Counted from the first letter of the stretch, positions 48,414 to 57,912 are shown. The stretch: 64,000 nucleotides of DNA from CALHVX01 sp039198065 (GCA_039198065.1 JBCCTU010000001.1:868001-932000), one strand, 5' to 3'. Notes: generated from the sequence alone by a model not told the origin. A program made the numbers and translations.

Positions 48414-50287
48414 TGAATGAGGTACCTCCAAGCGCTGCAGCGACGAACCCTGCGTCTTCTGCGGCTGGCGCAGCGGCCCCGCCCGAGGACCGACCGCCGT
48501 CACGGCAACTCACCAGCCTTCGCGGCCTACTGCCGTTCCTTCGTCCCTACCTGCGCCAAATTCTTATCGCGAGCGTTGCGTTGATCGTAACGGCCGGTGT
48601 GACCCTGTCGATCGGGCAGGGCATTCGGCTCCTGATCGACAGCGGCTTCGGCACCGGATCGGAAGCGCTCCTGTACCGGAGCCTGGTGGTATTCGCTGGC
48701 CTCGTCGTGCTCCTGACGCTTGGGACCTTCGTCCGGTTTTACTTTGTCTCCTGGGTTGGAGAGCGCGTCAGCGCCGATCTCCGGTCGGCGGTCTACAACC
48801 ATTTGGTTGGGCTGCACCCGGCGTTTTTCGAAGAAAACGCGGCGACGGAAATTCAGTCGCGGTTAACCACCGATACGACGCTGCTGCAGAACGTCGTCGG
48901 CTCATCCGTGTCCATTGCGTTACGCAACGTTCTCATGTTCATTGGCGGGTTGGTGTTGCTGGTGGCAACGAATCCGAAGCTCTCGCTCATCGTGCTTGTG
49001 TGCGTTCCGCTGGTTGTGGGCCCACTCATTGCGTTCGGTCGCTCAGTACGGAGTCTCTCCCGACGCAGCCAGGATCGCCTCGCTGACGTCGGCAGCTACG
49101 CGGGCGAATCGCTGCGCCACATCAAGGTCGTGCAGGGCTTCAACCATGAAATCGAGGATCGGCGTCGGTTCACAGCTCGGGTTGACGAGGCGTTCGATGT
49201 CGCCGTTGCGCGCATTCGCAGCCGAGCGCTGCTGATCGCCCTGGTCATGCTCATGGTGCTGGCAGCGATTGCCGTGATGCTCTGGGTCGGCGGTATGGAT
49301 GTGCTCTCGGGACGCACCAGTTCCGGGGAACTCGCCGCCTTCGTGTTCTACGCGTTTATTGTTGCCGGATCCGTTGGAGCGATCAGCGAGGTGTACGCCG
49401 AGCTGCAGCGCGCTGCGGGGGCGACGGAGCGGCTGCTTGAGCTACTCAATGCACCGAATGCGTTGTTGGCAAACAGCCGAGCACCGCAGCGCACGTTGCC
49501 GCACGGTGCGGCGCCGTTGGCAATCCGCTTTGACTCAGTAGCGTTTTCCTACCCCACGCGACCGGACGTGCGCGTTCTTGCGGACATCGATCTCGCTATT
49601 GCCCCCGGTGAAATGGTGGCGCTGGTGGGACCCTCCGGGGCTGGAAAGAGCTCGCTGTTGGATCTTCTCCAGCGCTTTTATGATCCGACCGCCGGTGCGA
49701 TTTATGCCGACGGTGTCGATGTTAGAGCCATGCCGTTGGAAAACCTGCGCCAGCAGATCGCCTGGGTGCCGCAGGATGCGGTGCTTTTTAGTGGAACAGT
49801 TCGGGACAACCTGGTTTACGGGCTGCCCCGGGCGACGGATGTGGAGCTCCAGCAAGCGCTCAACGCCGCCAATGCAGCGGAGTTCGTTGCCGATTTACCG
49901 GACGGTCTTGAGACGCGTCTCGGTGAGGGTGGCATAGGGCTGTCCGGCGGGCAGCGACAACGCCTGGCTATTGCACGGGCGTTGTTGACGGCGCCGCGGC
50001 TGCTGCTGCTTGATGAAGCAACCAGCGCCTTGGACGCCGGCAGCGAACATCACATCCGCGAGGCCGTGCGCCAGCTGAAGGGTCAGTGCACCCTGTTGGT
50101 CGTCGCGCACCGGCTATCCACGGTCCGCGATGCGGATCGCATCTTGGTGCTCAATGGCGGACGGATCCAGGCTCAGGGTAGCCACGACGCGCTGCTGCGA
50201 GACGACCCTTTATATGCCGAGTTCGCGCGACTGCAGTTTGCCGAGCGGGCAGTGGACTCCCTCCCCCTGGCCGCCCAAGATCGCTAG
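48413..50287 (+). CDS. MsbA-like ABC exporter (half-transporter)
   Basis: A 624-residue fused membrane/ATPase chain. Residues 1-35 are Pro/Ala-rich, the six-helix exporter domain spans about 45-335, and the ATPase about 370-605 with Walker A GPSGAGKSS, signature LSGGQRQR, Walker B LLLLDEATSALD and VVAHRLS. It works as a homodimer. MsbA relatives flip lipids or export drugs; which applies is not determinable. The ORF is open 26 codons upstream of ATG 48413, but ATG 48413 is preferred because the promoter-like -10 box lies right before it. Confidence 0.9.
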   Translation: MNEVPPSAAATNPASSAAGAAAPPEDRPPSRQLTSLRGLLPFLRPYLRQILIASVALIVTAGVTLSIGQGIRLLIDSGFGTGSEALLYRSLVVFAGLVVLLTLGTFVRFYFVSWVGERVSADLRSAVYNHLVGLHPAFFEENAATEIQSRLTTDTTLLQNVVGSSVSIALRNVLMFIGGLVLLVATNPKLSLIVLVCVPLVVGPLIAFGRSVRSLSRRSQDRLADVGSYAGESLRHIKVVQGFNHEIEDRRRFTARVDEAFDVAVARIRSRALLIALVMLMVLAAIAVMLWVGGMDVLSGRTSSGELAAFVFYAFIVAGSVGAISEVYAELQRAAGATERLLELLNAPNALLANSRAPQRTLPHGAAPLAIRFDSVAFSYPTRPDVRVLADIDLAIAPGEMVALVGPSGAGKSSLLDLLQRFYDPTAGAIYADGVDVRAMPLENLRQQIAWVPQDAVLFSGTVRDNLVYGLPRATDVELQQALNAANAAEFVADLPDGLETRLGEGGIGLSGGQRQRLAIARALLTAPRLLLLDEATSALDAGSEHHIREAVRQLKGQCTLLVVAHRLSTVRDADRILVLNGGRIQAQGSHDALLRDDPLYAEFARLQFAERAVDSLPLAAQDR

Positions 50288-50331
50288 ACTGGCGAGCTCC
50301 AAATGAGCAGGTAGAGTGACGGGAGTCTAGC

Positions 50332-51465
50332 GTGGGTCCACTTTCTGGTTTTCGGGTCATCGAACTGGCCGGCATCGGCCCTGGGCCGTTCTGCGGAATG
50401 ATGCTCGCGGATATGGGGGCCGAGGTCATCCGAGTCGATCGGCCGTCGAACGGCGGCAAAGCCCCCCGGGATGCGCTGCTGCGAAATCGCCGCTCCATCG
50501 CCGTGAACTTAAAAGATCCGGACGGTGTTGCAACAGTGCTTGACCTGGTCGCCGGTGCCGACGCGCTGTTTGAGGGGTTTCGTCCCGGTGTGACGGAACG
50601 TCTCGGGCTGGGCCCGGAGGCCTGCTTCGAGCGCAATCCGAAGCTCGTCTATGGGCGCATGACCGGCTGGGGCCAGGAGGGTCCGATGGCGCAGGCCGCC
50701 GGGCACGACATCAACTACATCGCGCTCTGCGGGGCCCTTGATGCGATTGGTCGGGCTGGCGAGCGACCGGTGCCGCCGTTGAATCTCGTCGGTGACTTCG
50801 GTGGTGGTGGGATGTACCTGGCGTTTGGCATCGTCTGCGCGCTGCTCGAAGCGCAAAAGTCGGGTAAAGGCCAGGTGATCGACGCTGCGATGATCGACGG
50901 CGCTGCGTCGCTCATGTCGATGTTCTTTACGATGGCCGCGGCGGGTGTTCACAGCACCGATCGAGGCAGCAATCTGCTCGATGGCGGAGCGCATTTCTAC
51001 GACAGCTATGAGACGAAAGACGGCAAGCACATCGCGCTCGGGTCGATTGAACCGCAGTTCTATGCGCTGCTGGTTGAGAAGGCGGAGCTCGATCCGAACA
51101 CCTTTGGACCGCAGATGGACCGCAGTCAGTGGCCTGACCTGAAATCCCGCCTGATGGATGTGTTCAAGCAGAAGAGCCGTGATGAGTGGTGCGCAATCAT
51201 GGAAGGTACCGACGTCTGCTTTGCCCCGGTGCTGTCGCTCAAGGAAGCCCCGGAGCACCCACATAACCAGGCCCGTGAGGGTTATCTCGAGGTCGACGGG
51301 TTCACGCAGCCGGCTCCAGCGCCGCGGTTCGATCGCACACCGGCGGCTGCACCGAAGGGCGCCCGAGCAGCGGGAGCGGACAGTCGCAGCGTCCTGGCGG
51401 ACTTCGGGCTCGACCCGGACCGCATTGACGCACTGCTCGAGAGCGGTGCCGTGCAACAGGCCTAA
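50332..51465 (+). CDS. CaiB/BaiF family protein, alpha-methylacyl-CoA racemase type
   Basis: A 377-residue family III CoA-transferase-fold protein. The catalytic set of alpha-methylacyl-CoA racemase is visible: His125 (AGHDINY), Asp155 (VGDFGGGG) and a glutamate in the FYDSYETKDGK block. The racemase interconverts 2R- and 2S-methylacyl-CoA so branched fatty acids can enter beta-oxidation; family members with other CoA chemistry exist. The start is GTG with GGGAG 6 bases upstream. The monooxygenase gene follows 13 bases later. Confidence 0.9.
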   Translation: MGPLSGFRVIELAGIGPGPFCGMMLADMGAEVIRVDRPSNGGKAPRDALLRNRRSIAVNLKDPDGVATVLDLVAGADALFEGFRPGVTERLGLGPEACFERNPKLVYGRMTGWGQEGPMAQAAGHDINYIALCGALDAIGRAGERPVPPLNLVGDFGGGGMYLAFGIVCALLEAQKSGKGQVIDAAMIDGAASLMSMFFTMAAAGVHSTDRGSNLLDGGAHFYDSYETKDGKHIALGSIEPQFYALLVEKAELDPNTFGPQMDRSQWPDLKSRLMDVFKQKSRDEWCAIMEGTDVCFAPVLSLKEAPEHPHNQAREGYLEVDGFTQPAPAPRFDRTPAAAPKGARAAGADSRSVLADFGLDPDRIDALLESGAVQQA

Positions 51466-51478
51466 GCAGGCGACTACT

Positions 51479-51835
51479 ATGATCATTGTTCACGGCATGA
51501 TTCCCATCAAGCCCGAGCAGCGCGATCGCGTGCTCGAGCTTGCGCGGCGCATGGGTACAGCGACGCGGCTGGAGCCGGGTTGTATCTCCTACGACTTTTA
51601 CATCGGCCTGGCAGATCCAAACACGCTGTTGCTGTTCCAGGAGTGGGAAACGATGGATGCGCTGTCGGCGCATTTTCAGACCGACCACATGGACCACTTC
51701 ATGCGGGAGTTACCTGAGTGTCTGGACGGCCAGATCACTACCCGCCGCTTCGCCGTTCCGAGCGGTGAAGAAGAAAATGACGACGGCAGGGACCAAATCG
51801 AGGTGCGTGTCGACGACGACCCGGTGATTCACTGA
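51479..51835 (+). CDS. Antibiotic-biosynthesis-monooxygenase (ABM) domain protein
   Basis: A 118-residue small ferredoxin-like-fold protein. Residues 1-95 fit the ABM domain (MIIVHGMIPIKPEQRD, then GCISYDFY and LFQEWETMDAL, HMDHFM). The last 20 residues are acidic (EEENDDG) and not part of the fold. ABM proteins act as cofactor-free monooxygenases or unknown stress proteins; no substrate can be inferred. It follows the CaiB-family gene and may share its transcript. Confidence 0.85.
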   Translation: MIIVHGMIPIKPEQRDRVLELARRMGTATRLEPGCISYDFYIGLADPNTLLLFQEWETMDALSAHFQTDHMDHFMRELPECLDGQITTRRFAVPSGEEENDDGRDQIEVRVDDDPVIH

Positions 51836-51879
51836 CTGACCCAGCTGTTGCTCAGCGGGCGCTGCTCAGAATGCGTTGT

Positions 51880-52245
51880 TCAGGGACCCTCGCTCTTCGG
51901 CGGCGTCGGAAGTCTGCTGGCGGCGATACTCGCCGTTGCCGTCAACACCAGCGCAATGGCGACTTCTGCTAAGCCGAGGGCACGGCCTTCGGCACCGCTG
52001 GCGAACACCACGCCGAGCGTGAAGAACCACATGCCCACTAACGCGACGATGACGAACTGGGTCTTGCTGGTGCGGGACCCGGTAGCGAGTACCCCCGGCA
52101 GCATGAGGACAACGGGCGCAACGTGAAGGCCGAAGGCTAGCCAGTCGGCTGCCGTGATCGGCGGACTCAGCAGCAAGTGTCGCAGGCCGGCGATGGCGAA
52201 CAGCGAACCGCTCCAGAGCAGGATCAGGAATACAAATCCTTGCAT
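51880..52245 (-). CDS. DUF2069 family membrane protein
   Basis: A 121-residue protein with four hydrophobic segments (about 3-22, 33-50, 64-82, 87-107) and a short Pro/Lys tail. It matches the DUF2069 family, whose function is unknown. In many Gammaproteobacteria this gene follows wrbA, as here, with only four bases between them. The start used is ATG 52245; the frame continues upstream into wrbA but that part is not membrane-like. Confidence 0.8.
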   Translation of the reverse strand: MQGFVFLILLWSGSLFAIAGLRHLLLSPPITAADWLAFGLHVAPVVLMLPGVLATGSRTSKTQFVIVALVGMWFFTLGVVFASGAEGRALGLAEVAIALVLTATASIAASRLPTPPKSEGP

Positions 52246-52249
52246 CGAT

Positions 52250-52873
52250 CTACGATCCGGCGGTGCCGCTGAGCGCTGCGATCCGAGCAAGCCGCCGCCC
52301 CCAGGCGCGTGCGAGCTCCGTCTCCACCTCAGTAAGCAGCGCACCGCTCGCGTCGCCCAGTGCGCCTGCGGCAGACACGTTCGATGGACCGTAGGGTGTG
52401 CCGCCGGTGGTTGTTTGCGCGAGCGCGGGTTCGGTGTAGGGCAGCCCGACGATCACCATGCCGTGGTGCAGCAGTGGCACCATCATCGAGAGTAACGTGG
52501 CTTCCTGGCCGCCGTGCTGAGATGCGGTGCTGCAGAAAACCCCGGCGGGTTTGTCGACCAGGGCGCCGCTCATCCATAAATCGGCGGTATCGTCGATGAA
52601 ATATTTGAGTGGTGCAGCCATATTGCCGAACCGGGTCGGCGAACCGAGGGCCAGCCCGCTGCAACCGCGCAGGTCGTCCTTGGTGCAGTACACGGCACCC
52701 GCTTCCGGCACCGGTGGCGCAGCGGTTTGGGTTTCTGCTGCGACTGGCGGGACGGTGCGCAGGCGCGCATCAAAGGTGCCCTGGTCGCGGATTCCGCGCG
52801 CGATCTGCCGCGCAAGCTCCGCTGTATGACCGCCGCGGCTGTAGTAAAGAATCAACAGGTAAGATTCGCTCAT
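52250..52873 (-). CDS. wrbA: NAD(P)H:quinone oxidoreductase, WrbA family
   Basis: A 207-residue flavodoxin-like protein. LILYYSRGGHTAELARQI at the N-terminus is the FMN-phosphate loop, SPTRFGNMAAPLKYF and STASQHGGQEATL are FMN-isoalloxazine and tetramer segments. WrbA reduces quinones by two electrons with FMN. It is upstream of the DUF2069 gene and divergent from yihY, a gene neighbourhood common in the group. Confidence 0.92.
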   Translation of the reverse strand: MSESYLLILYYSRGGHTAELARQIARGIRDQGTFDARLRTVPPVAAETQTAAPPVPEAGAVYCTKDDLRGCSGLALGSPTRFGNMAAPLKYFIDDTADLWMSGALVDKPAGVFCSTASQHGGQEATLLSMMVPLLHHGMVIVGLPYTEPALAQTTTGGTPYGPSNVSAAGALGDASGALLTEVETELARAWGRRLARIAALSGTAGS

Positions 52874-53038
52874 CGGATGCTCGGCCGCAGGCGGCGCTGG
52901 TGGTAGGTGTTTGAGGTCGTACTGTGCGGATGATCATAGCGACTTCGCGTCAACGAACCGCTAGCGCTGCCGGACGATCGTTTGGTGCCGGTGCAGTACT
53001 GGGTTTCGGAACAGTGTGCGTGACAGAGGATCACTGAC

Positions 53039-54238
53039 ATGTGGGAACGGTTCTACCCGACGCTGGACTGGTATCGACGCCAGCTGGTGGCGCAGTTTGA
53101 CGAGCACGACTGTCTTTCCAGTGCGGCTGCCCTGACCTACACCACGCTCTTTGCGGTGGTTCCGGTCCTTACCGTCACCTACACGTTTTTCAGCGTGCTG
53201 CCGCAGTTCTCGGCGCTTGGCGTGCGGGTGCAGGATCTGATCTTCGAAAATTTCGTGCCGACCAGCAGTGCGCAGGTGCAAACGGCGCTGCTGGAGTTTT
53301 CGGAGCGCGCCCGGAAGCTTTCCGGTGTTGGTTTCGTGGTGCTGTTCGTAACCGCTTTTGTAATGCTCATCAACATTGAGAAGACCTTCAATGGGATATG
53401 GCACGTAGCAGAACCGCGACGAGGTTTTCAGCGCATCCTGCTGTATTGGGCCGTACTGTCGCTCGGCCCGCCGCTTGTGTTGGGCGGTATGCTGGTGAGC
53501 ATTTACCTGACGACGCTGCCGTTGTTTGCGGACCTTGGGGTTGTGGAGCTGGAAACCCTGGCGCTGCGCGCGCTGCCGCTGCTGCTAAGCGTTACGGCCC
53601 TTACGGTGCTGTACTTTGCTGTGCCGAACACGGACGTACCGCTACGGCACGCGTTACTCGGCGGGTTGTTGACCACCGCAGCGTTTGAGATCGCGAAGTG
53701 GGTTTTTACAGCCTTGATCAGCAATTCGAGCTTTGAACCTATTTACGGCACGTTTGCGATCGTGCCGATCTTTCTGATCTGGCTGAATCTCGGCTGGGTG
53801 GTGGTGTTGAGCGGCGCCATCTTTGTGCGAACGCTGTCGCTTCCGCAGGAGTTCAAGGACATTGCTGCGCCACAGATCATCAAAGCTGGGCGGGTTCTGG
53901 CCCTGATACACGGCGCTCACGCCAACGGAGGCAGTGTGAGCGATTCGCAAATCAACCGGGCGGTACCCATGAGCCTTGCAACGCGGCGCGAGGTCTTCGA
54001 CGCGCTTTTGCAGCTGCGGCTGCTTCAACTGACCGACCAGGACGAGTGGTGTTTGGGCCGTAGCCTCGAGCACGTCACGCTGTGGGAACTCTACGAAGCG
54101 CTGCCCCGAGGCATTACCCCGGATGCGCTCGGTGACCTCGATGCCGGCGAACCACTGGTTGAACCGCTGCAGTCGCTGGTCGAGTTCGGCTCGAATCGGA
54201 TGGCGGTATCGCTGGCGTCGGTGTTGAGGGTGGCATGA
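53039..54238 (+). CDS. yihY: YihY family inner-membrane protein
   Basis: A 399-residue protein. Residues 30-285 form the YihY/BrkB membrane domain with about six helices (early LTYTTLFAVVPVLTV, then WLNLGWVVVLSGA). The C-terminal 110 residues are cytoplasmic and mixed helical. Proteins of this family were once called ribonuclease BN, but that enzyme is a different protein; the function is unknown. Its stop overlaps the ATG of the TlpA-like gene (ATGA). GAGG precedes the ATG. Confidence 0.88.
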   Translation: MWERFYPTLDWYRRQLVAQFDEHDCLSSAAALTYTTLFAVVPVLTVTYTFFSVLPQFSALGVRVQDLIFENFVPTSSAQVQTALLEFSERARKLSGVGFVVLFVTAFVMLINIEKTFNGIWHVAEPRRGFQRILLYWAVLSLGPPLVLGGMLVSIYLTTLPLFADLGVVELETLALRALPLLLSVTALTVLYFAVPNTDVPLRHALLGGLLTTAAFEIAKWVFTALISNSSFEPIYGTFAIVPIFLIWLNLGWVVVLSGAIFVRTLSLPQEFKDIAAPQIIKAGRVLALIHGAHANGGSVSDSQINRAVPMSLATRREVFDALLQLRLLQLTDQDEWCLGRSLEHVTLWELYEALPRGITPDALGDLDAGEPLVEPLQSLVEFGSNRMAVSLASVLRVA

Positions 54239-54732
54239 TGACTGGCACATCGAGCGTATCCTGGACGATCCGTGTACCGCTCATAACCGTATCGCTGCTC
54301 GTTCTTGTAGCCTGCCAGGACCGGGCCGCAGCAACGGATGGGGTGCTAATGATGCCGGACGGTACCACGCGTTCGCACGGTTACCACGACTATCGGGGCC
54401 AGCGTGTGTTTATTAATTACTGGGCAGAGTGGTGTACGCCGTGTCGCGCTGAGATCCCAGAGCTCAATGAGCTGGCTGAAGATCCCGACGCTGTCGTGCT
54501 TGGACGCAACTTCGACGACCTCGCCGGGGAGGAGCTCAAGGCCCTGATCGGCAAGATGCAGATCCGCTTTCCCAACCTGCTGAGTGATCCCGCGGAACGG
54601 TTCGGACAACGAATTCCGAGTGTCCTTCCGACCACGTTTGTGCTCGACACGCAGGGTGAGCTGGTGGCAGTGCTAACCGGACCGCAAACCGTCGAGAGCC
54701 TACGCGAAGCGGGTGCGCCGCTATCGGACTGA
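54235..54732 (+). CDS. TlpA/ResA-like thioredoxin-fold lipoprotein
   Basis: A 165-residue protein. A hydrophobic leader ends in a lipobox (LVAC, Cys27), so it is probably anchored to a membrane facing the periplasm. The redox site is WCTPC (Cys67, Cys70) after FINYWAE, followed by a thioredoxin fold with the cis-Pro in VLPTTFVLD. It likely reduces disulfides in periplasmic proteins, for example in cytochrome maturation. The gene overlaps yihY by four bases. Confidence 0.85.
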   Translation: MMTGTSSVSWTIRVPLITVSLLVLVACQDRAAATDGVLMMPDGTTRSHGYHDYRGQRVFINYWAEWCTPCRAEIPELNELAEDPDAVVLGRNFDDLAGEELKALIGKMQIRFPNLLSDPAERFGQRIPSVLPTTFVLDTQGELVAVLTGPQTVESLREAGAPLSD

Positions 54733-54756
54733 GCCTTTTGCGGGAATAAAGAGCCT

Positions 54757-55455
54757 TCAGCGGTAGTCACAAGCTCGCAGCGGGTAGCGCGCACAGGTTT
54801 TTACGAGCTGCGGTGAGTCTTCGAAGGTGCTGTTGCTCCAGCGTTTACGCCAGGCGCCGAGCACTTTCTCCGGATACTTAAGGCGGCCGCGGCTGCCGTT
54901 GTAGCGTCCCAGCGCGTCCACGAGATCGCCCTTCGCCACCTCGAGGTAGTGCGCGAGGATCGCGGTGCCGTAGCGAATGTTCGTTTGCGTATCGATCAGG
55001 CTGTCTTTCGGTCGCCCGATCTCCAATCGCCAGAATGGCATGATCTGCATGTAGCCCTGAGCCCCGGCACTGGATACGGCGAAGCGGTCGAAGGCGCTTT
55101 CGATCTGAATCAGTGCCAGTACAAGGTCTGGGTTGAGCCCGTGATGATGAGCTTCCCGGTAGACGGTTTGCAGGATCTCGAGTCGTCGATCGGAATCCTT
55201 TTCGAACCGCGTTAATCGTTGATCGGAGACCTTGAGCCAGACCAGCGCATCGAAGCGGTCCGTCTGCTCGTAGGGTTCGGCCATGCGTTCGACGAGCTTG
55301 TCGAGCAACGTGGGGTCGATGTCTCTCGGTTTGGCCATCGCGAGCGATCCAACCGCTACGAGCCCGCCCAGGACCAACGTGCGTACAAACGCACGCACAA
55401 TCGCGCGTACAAGGGACCGAACGGATGCTTTGGCTTGCTGAGCGAATCCCCTCAT
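54757..55455 (-). CDS. Lytic transglycosylase (SLT domain)
   Basis: A 232-residue secreted protein. A signal peptide covers about residues 1-41, ending AMA, with an Arg-rich start. The SLT domain (about 95-200) has the catalytic Glu119 in IQIESAFDRFAVSSAGAQGYMQIMPFW; the following DTQTNIRYGT is typical. It cleaves peptidoglycan at N-acetylmuramic acid, forming 1,6-anhydro ends. It is a single gene, tail to tail with the TlpA-like gene, and downstream of proS on the same strand. Confidence 0.88.
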   Translation of the reverse strand: MRGFAQQAKASVRSLVRAIVRAFVRTLVLGGLVAVGSLAMAKPRDIDPTLLDKLVERMAEPYEQTDRFDALVWLKVSDQRLTRFEKDSDRRLEILQTVYREAHHHGLNPDLVLALIQIESAFDRFAVSSAGAQGYMQIMPFWRLEIGRPKDSLIDTQTNIRYGTAILAHYLEVAKGDLVDALGRYNGSRGRLKYPEKVLGAWRKRWSNSTFEDSPQLVKTCARYPLRACDYR

Positions 55456-55507
55456 AACCTTCTCAAAGCGGTCTCTGTGTCGTCGTCCCTAGCGTAGCTG
55501 AGCGCCT

Positions 55508-57223
55508 CTAAGCGGTTGTGGCGAGCTCCGAGACGATCAGATCGGCAATGTCCCGTACGGGGATTGTTTGGCTGTCGCTTTCCAAACGCCGCCGGAACTC
55601 GACCTGTCCATCTTTCAAGCCCCGATCTCCGATCGTTACGCGTAGCGGCAGGCCGAGGAGGTCAGCGTCCGCGAACTTCACTCCCGGACGTTCATTGCGG
55701 TCGTCCAGGAGTACGGCGACGCCAGCGCGAATCAGTGTCTCGTAGAGCGCGTCGACGGCGTCGCGAACGGCGTCTGATTTTCCGTAGTTCAGCGCCAGCA
55801 GATGAAGCGAGAAGGGCGCCAGGGGGTGCGGCCAGCAAATGCCGCTGTCGTCGTGGTTCTGCTCGATCACGGCGGCAACAAGGCGCGTCACACCCATACC
55901 GTAGCAACCCATGATGGGGTGGCATGGCCGTCCGTCCGCGTCTTGAATCTGAACGCCCATGGTCTCCGTGTACTTGGTGCCGAGCTGAAAAATATGGCCG
56001 ACTTCGATGCCACGGAGAAAACTTAATGGCCCGGAACCGTCCGGTGCAGGATCGCCGGCAACGACGGTACGCAGATCGGCGATCTGATCCGTGGCCAAAC
56101 TCTCATCGCGATCCCAATTGACGCCCGTGTAGTGCTGATCGTTCTCGTTCGCGCCGCAAACGAAGTCGGCAAGGGCCGCGGCATCTCGATCGACGAAACA
56201 GGGTAGGGCCAGGCCGACCGGGCCAATCGAGCCTGCATCGGCGCCGGTCAGCGCACGCAGTTCATCGTCGTTGATGAACTGCAGTGGGTTCGAAACGCCC
56301 GGAAGCTTCGCGGCCTTAATCTCGTTGAGATCGTGATCGCCACGAAGCACCAGGGCAATCGGGCCTTCTACTCCGGCTACTACCAGAGTCTTTACGCAGC
56401 GTTGTTTCGGCAGATCGAGGAACTGCGCCACCGCGGCGATGGTTTTCTGCCCGGGTGTTGGAACCTTGGTGAGCGCTTCTGACGGAGCCGGTCGCGGTGC
56501 TGGGGCGGCCGCCGTTGCGCGCTCCAGATTTGCCGCGTAGCTGCCGGTCTCGGCATAGGCGATGGTGTCTTCACCGGCCTCGGCAAGGACGTGAAACTCG
56601 TGGGAGTTTGCGCCACCGATGTTGCCCGTATCGGCTTCGACGGCGCGGTAGTCCAGCTGCATGCGCTTAAGGATGCGGCCATAGCACTGGTACATAGCGT
56701 CGTAGGTCGCATCGAAGCTGGCTTGATCGAGGTGAAACGAGTAGCCATCTTTCATGGTGAATTCGCGGGCCCGCATGACGCCGAAGCGAGGGCGAATTTC
56801 GTCGCGAAACTTGGTCTGAATCTGAAACAGGTTGATCGGGAGGCTGCGGTAGCTCTGGACTTCGCGGCGGAAGATGTCGGTGATGACTTCTTCGTGGGTC
56901 GGTCCGAGGCAGAAGTCCCGCTCGTGGCGATCGGTGATGCGTAGCATTTCGGGGCCCATCGAGTCCCAACGCTTGGATTCCTGCCACAGTTCAGCCGGCT
57001 GCACGACCGGCATTATCAGTTCCTGAGCCCCGACTTGAGCGAGCTCCTCGCGGATAATGCGCTCAATGTTGCGCAGTACTCGGACACCGAGCGGTAACCA
57101 GCTGTAGAGCCCCGACGCCAGCTGCCGTATGAGCCCACTGCGTAGCATCAGCCGATGGCCAGCAGTTTCCGCATCCGCGGGGTCTTCCTTGAGCGTCGGA
57201 ACGAGCAGGGTGCTCTGCCGCAT
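55508..57223 (-). CDS. proS: Prolyl-tRNA synthetase (bacterial type with editing domain)
   Basis: A 571-residue class II synthetase of the bacterial type. Catalytic motifs occur in the first half (LRSGLIRQLASGLYSWLPLG; RDEIRPRFGVMRAREFTMKD). An INS editing domain (about 225-385) that clears mis-charged Ala-tRNA is inserted, and the anticodon-binding domain forms the last 100 residues. The start is taken as ATG 57223 (MRQSTLL), which gives the normal N-terminus; an ATG five codons upstream is less likely. It reads in the same direction as the HU-like gene but is separated from it by a terminator. Confidence 0.95.
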   Translation of the reverse strand: MRQSTLLVPTLKEDPADAETAGHRLMLRSGLIRQLASGLYSWLPLGVRVLRNIERIIREELAQVGAQELIMPVVQPAELWQESKRWDSMGPEMLRITDRHERDFCLGPTHEEVITDIFRREVQSYRSLPINLFQIQTKFRDEIRPRFGVMRAREFTMKDGYSFHLDQASFDATYDAMYQCYGRILKRMQLDYRAVEADTGNIGGANSHEFHVLAEAGEDTIAYAETGSYAANLERATAAAPAPRPAPSEALTKVPTPGQKTIAAVAQFLDLPKQRCVKTLVVAGVEGPIALVLRGDHDLNEIKAAKLPGVSNPLQFINDDELRALTGADAGSIGPVGLALPCFVDRDAAALADFVCGANENDQHYTGVNWDRDESLATDQIADLRTVVAGDPAPDGSGPLSFLRGIEVGHIFQLGTKYTETMGVQIQDADGRPCHPIMGCYGMGVTRLVAAVIEQNHDDSGICWPHPLAPFSLHLLALNYGKSDAVRDAVDALYETLIRAGVAVLLDDRNERPGVKFADADLLGLPLRVTIGDRGLKDGQVEFRRRLESDSQTIPVRDIADLIVSELATTA

Positions 57224-57330
57224 GAAAATACACTCCAACGCCTGACGCGTAGCGACCTGTGCTGCTTGTCGCTAGGTGCCCGGCGGTTGTTCGATGACGG
57301 CGGACGAGCCTAAGCCAGCCGCGCTGAAAA

Positions 57331-57361
57331 TAAAAAAGGGCCGCTGGATTTCCAGCGACCC
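57331..57361 (-). terminator. Intrinsic terminator of the HU-like gene
   Basis: On the minus strand GGGTCGCTGG (57361-57352), loop AAAT, and CCAGCGGCCC (57347-57338) form a stem with one internal mismatch pair, followed by six T (57337-57332). It lies about 90 bases after the HU-like gene's stop. Confidence 0.88.
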
Positions 57362-57451
57362 TCTGGGCTTCGTGCCATCACACGCACAGTTTTGCGTACA
57401 TGGGCTCAGAAGCGTGCTGCGCAGGTGCTGCACAGAATAGCGGTGGACGAA

Positions 57452-57886
57452 TCAGCCAACCATTTCCTTAAGGCGCTTCAGCGCCGTTGCGCGGACACGG
57501 ATGCTCGCTGGCTTCGGCGGAATCACGATCTCCTCGCCCGTTGCCGGGTTGCGGCCCATGCGCTTTTTAGTCGCCGGACGCTTGACGGATTTGATCTTCA
57601 GCAGTCCCGGGAGCGTGAATTCACCGACGGCGCCCTTCTTAATGTGGCGCTCAATGAGTGTTTCGAGCTCTTCGAGGACGGCGTCGACCTGCTTCTTCGA
57701 CAGTTCCGTGGATTCGGCGAGAGAGCCGACGATGGCCGTTTTGGTCATCTTCTGCTTGATTGCCGGAGTCCGCTTTGCCGGTGCTGCGGCCTTTTTCGCT
57801 GCGACTTTGCGCTTTGCGGCGGCCTTTTTCTTGGGGGCGGCCTTACGTTTCGGTGCGGCCTTTCGTGCTTTAGCTTTCGCTGCCAT
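57452..57886 (-). CDS. HU/IHF-family histone-like protein with Lys/Ala-rich N-terminal tail
   Basis: A 144-residue DNA-binding protein. Residues 1-45 are a low-complexity Lys/Ala/Pro/Arg tail (AKARKAAPKRKAAPKKKAAA), similar to histone H1 or the tail of AlgP. Residues 47-144 are a HU/IHF domain (MTKTAIVGSLAESTELSKKQV, then MGRNPATGEEIVIPPK), including the RNP-type beta-arm that intercalates with DNA. It likely compacts DNA; the tail adds nonspecific affinity. ATG is preceded by AGGAAGG. A promoter at 58048-58076, a structured leader and a terminator define a single-gene transcript. Confidence 0.9.
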   Translation of the reverse strand: MAAKAKARKAAPKRKAAPKKKAAAKRKVAAKKAAAPAKRTPAIKQKMTKTAIVGSLAESTELSKKQVDAVLEELETLIERHIKKGAVGEFTLPGLLKIKSVKRPATKKRMGRNPATGEEIVIPPKPASIRVRATALKRLKEMVG

Positions 57887-57912
57887 AGCTTGGTTCCTTC
57901 CTGGTGATCCAA

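Noticed and set aside
50509..51486. 325-codon minus-strand frame opposite the CaiB-family gene
   Set aside because: A shadow; the sense gene has the racemase catalytic residues.
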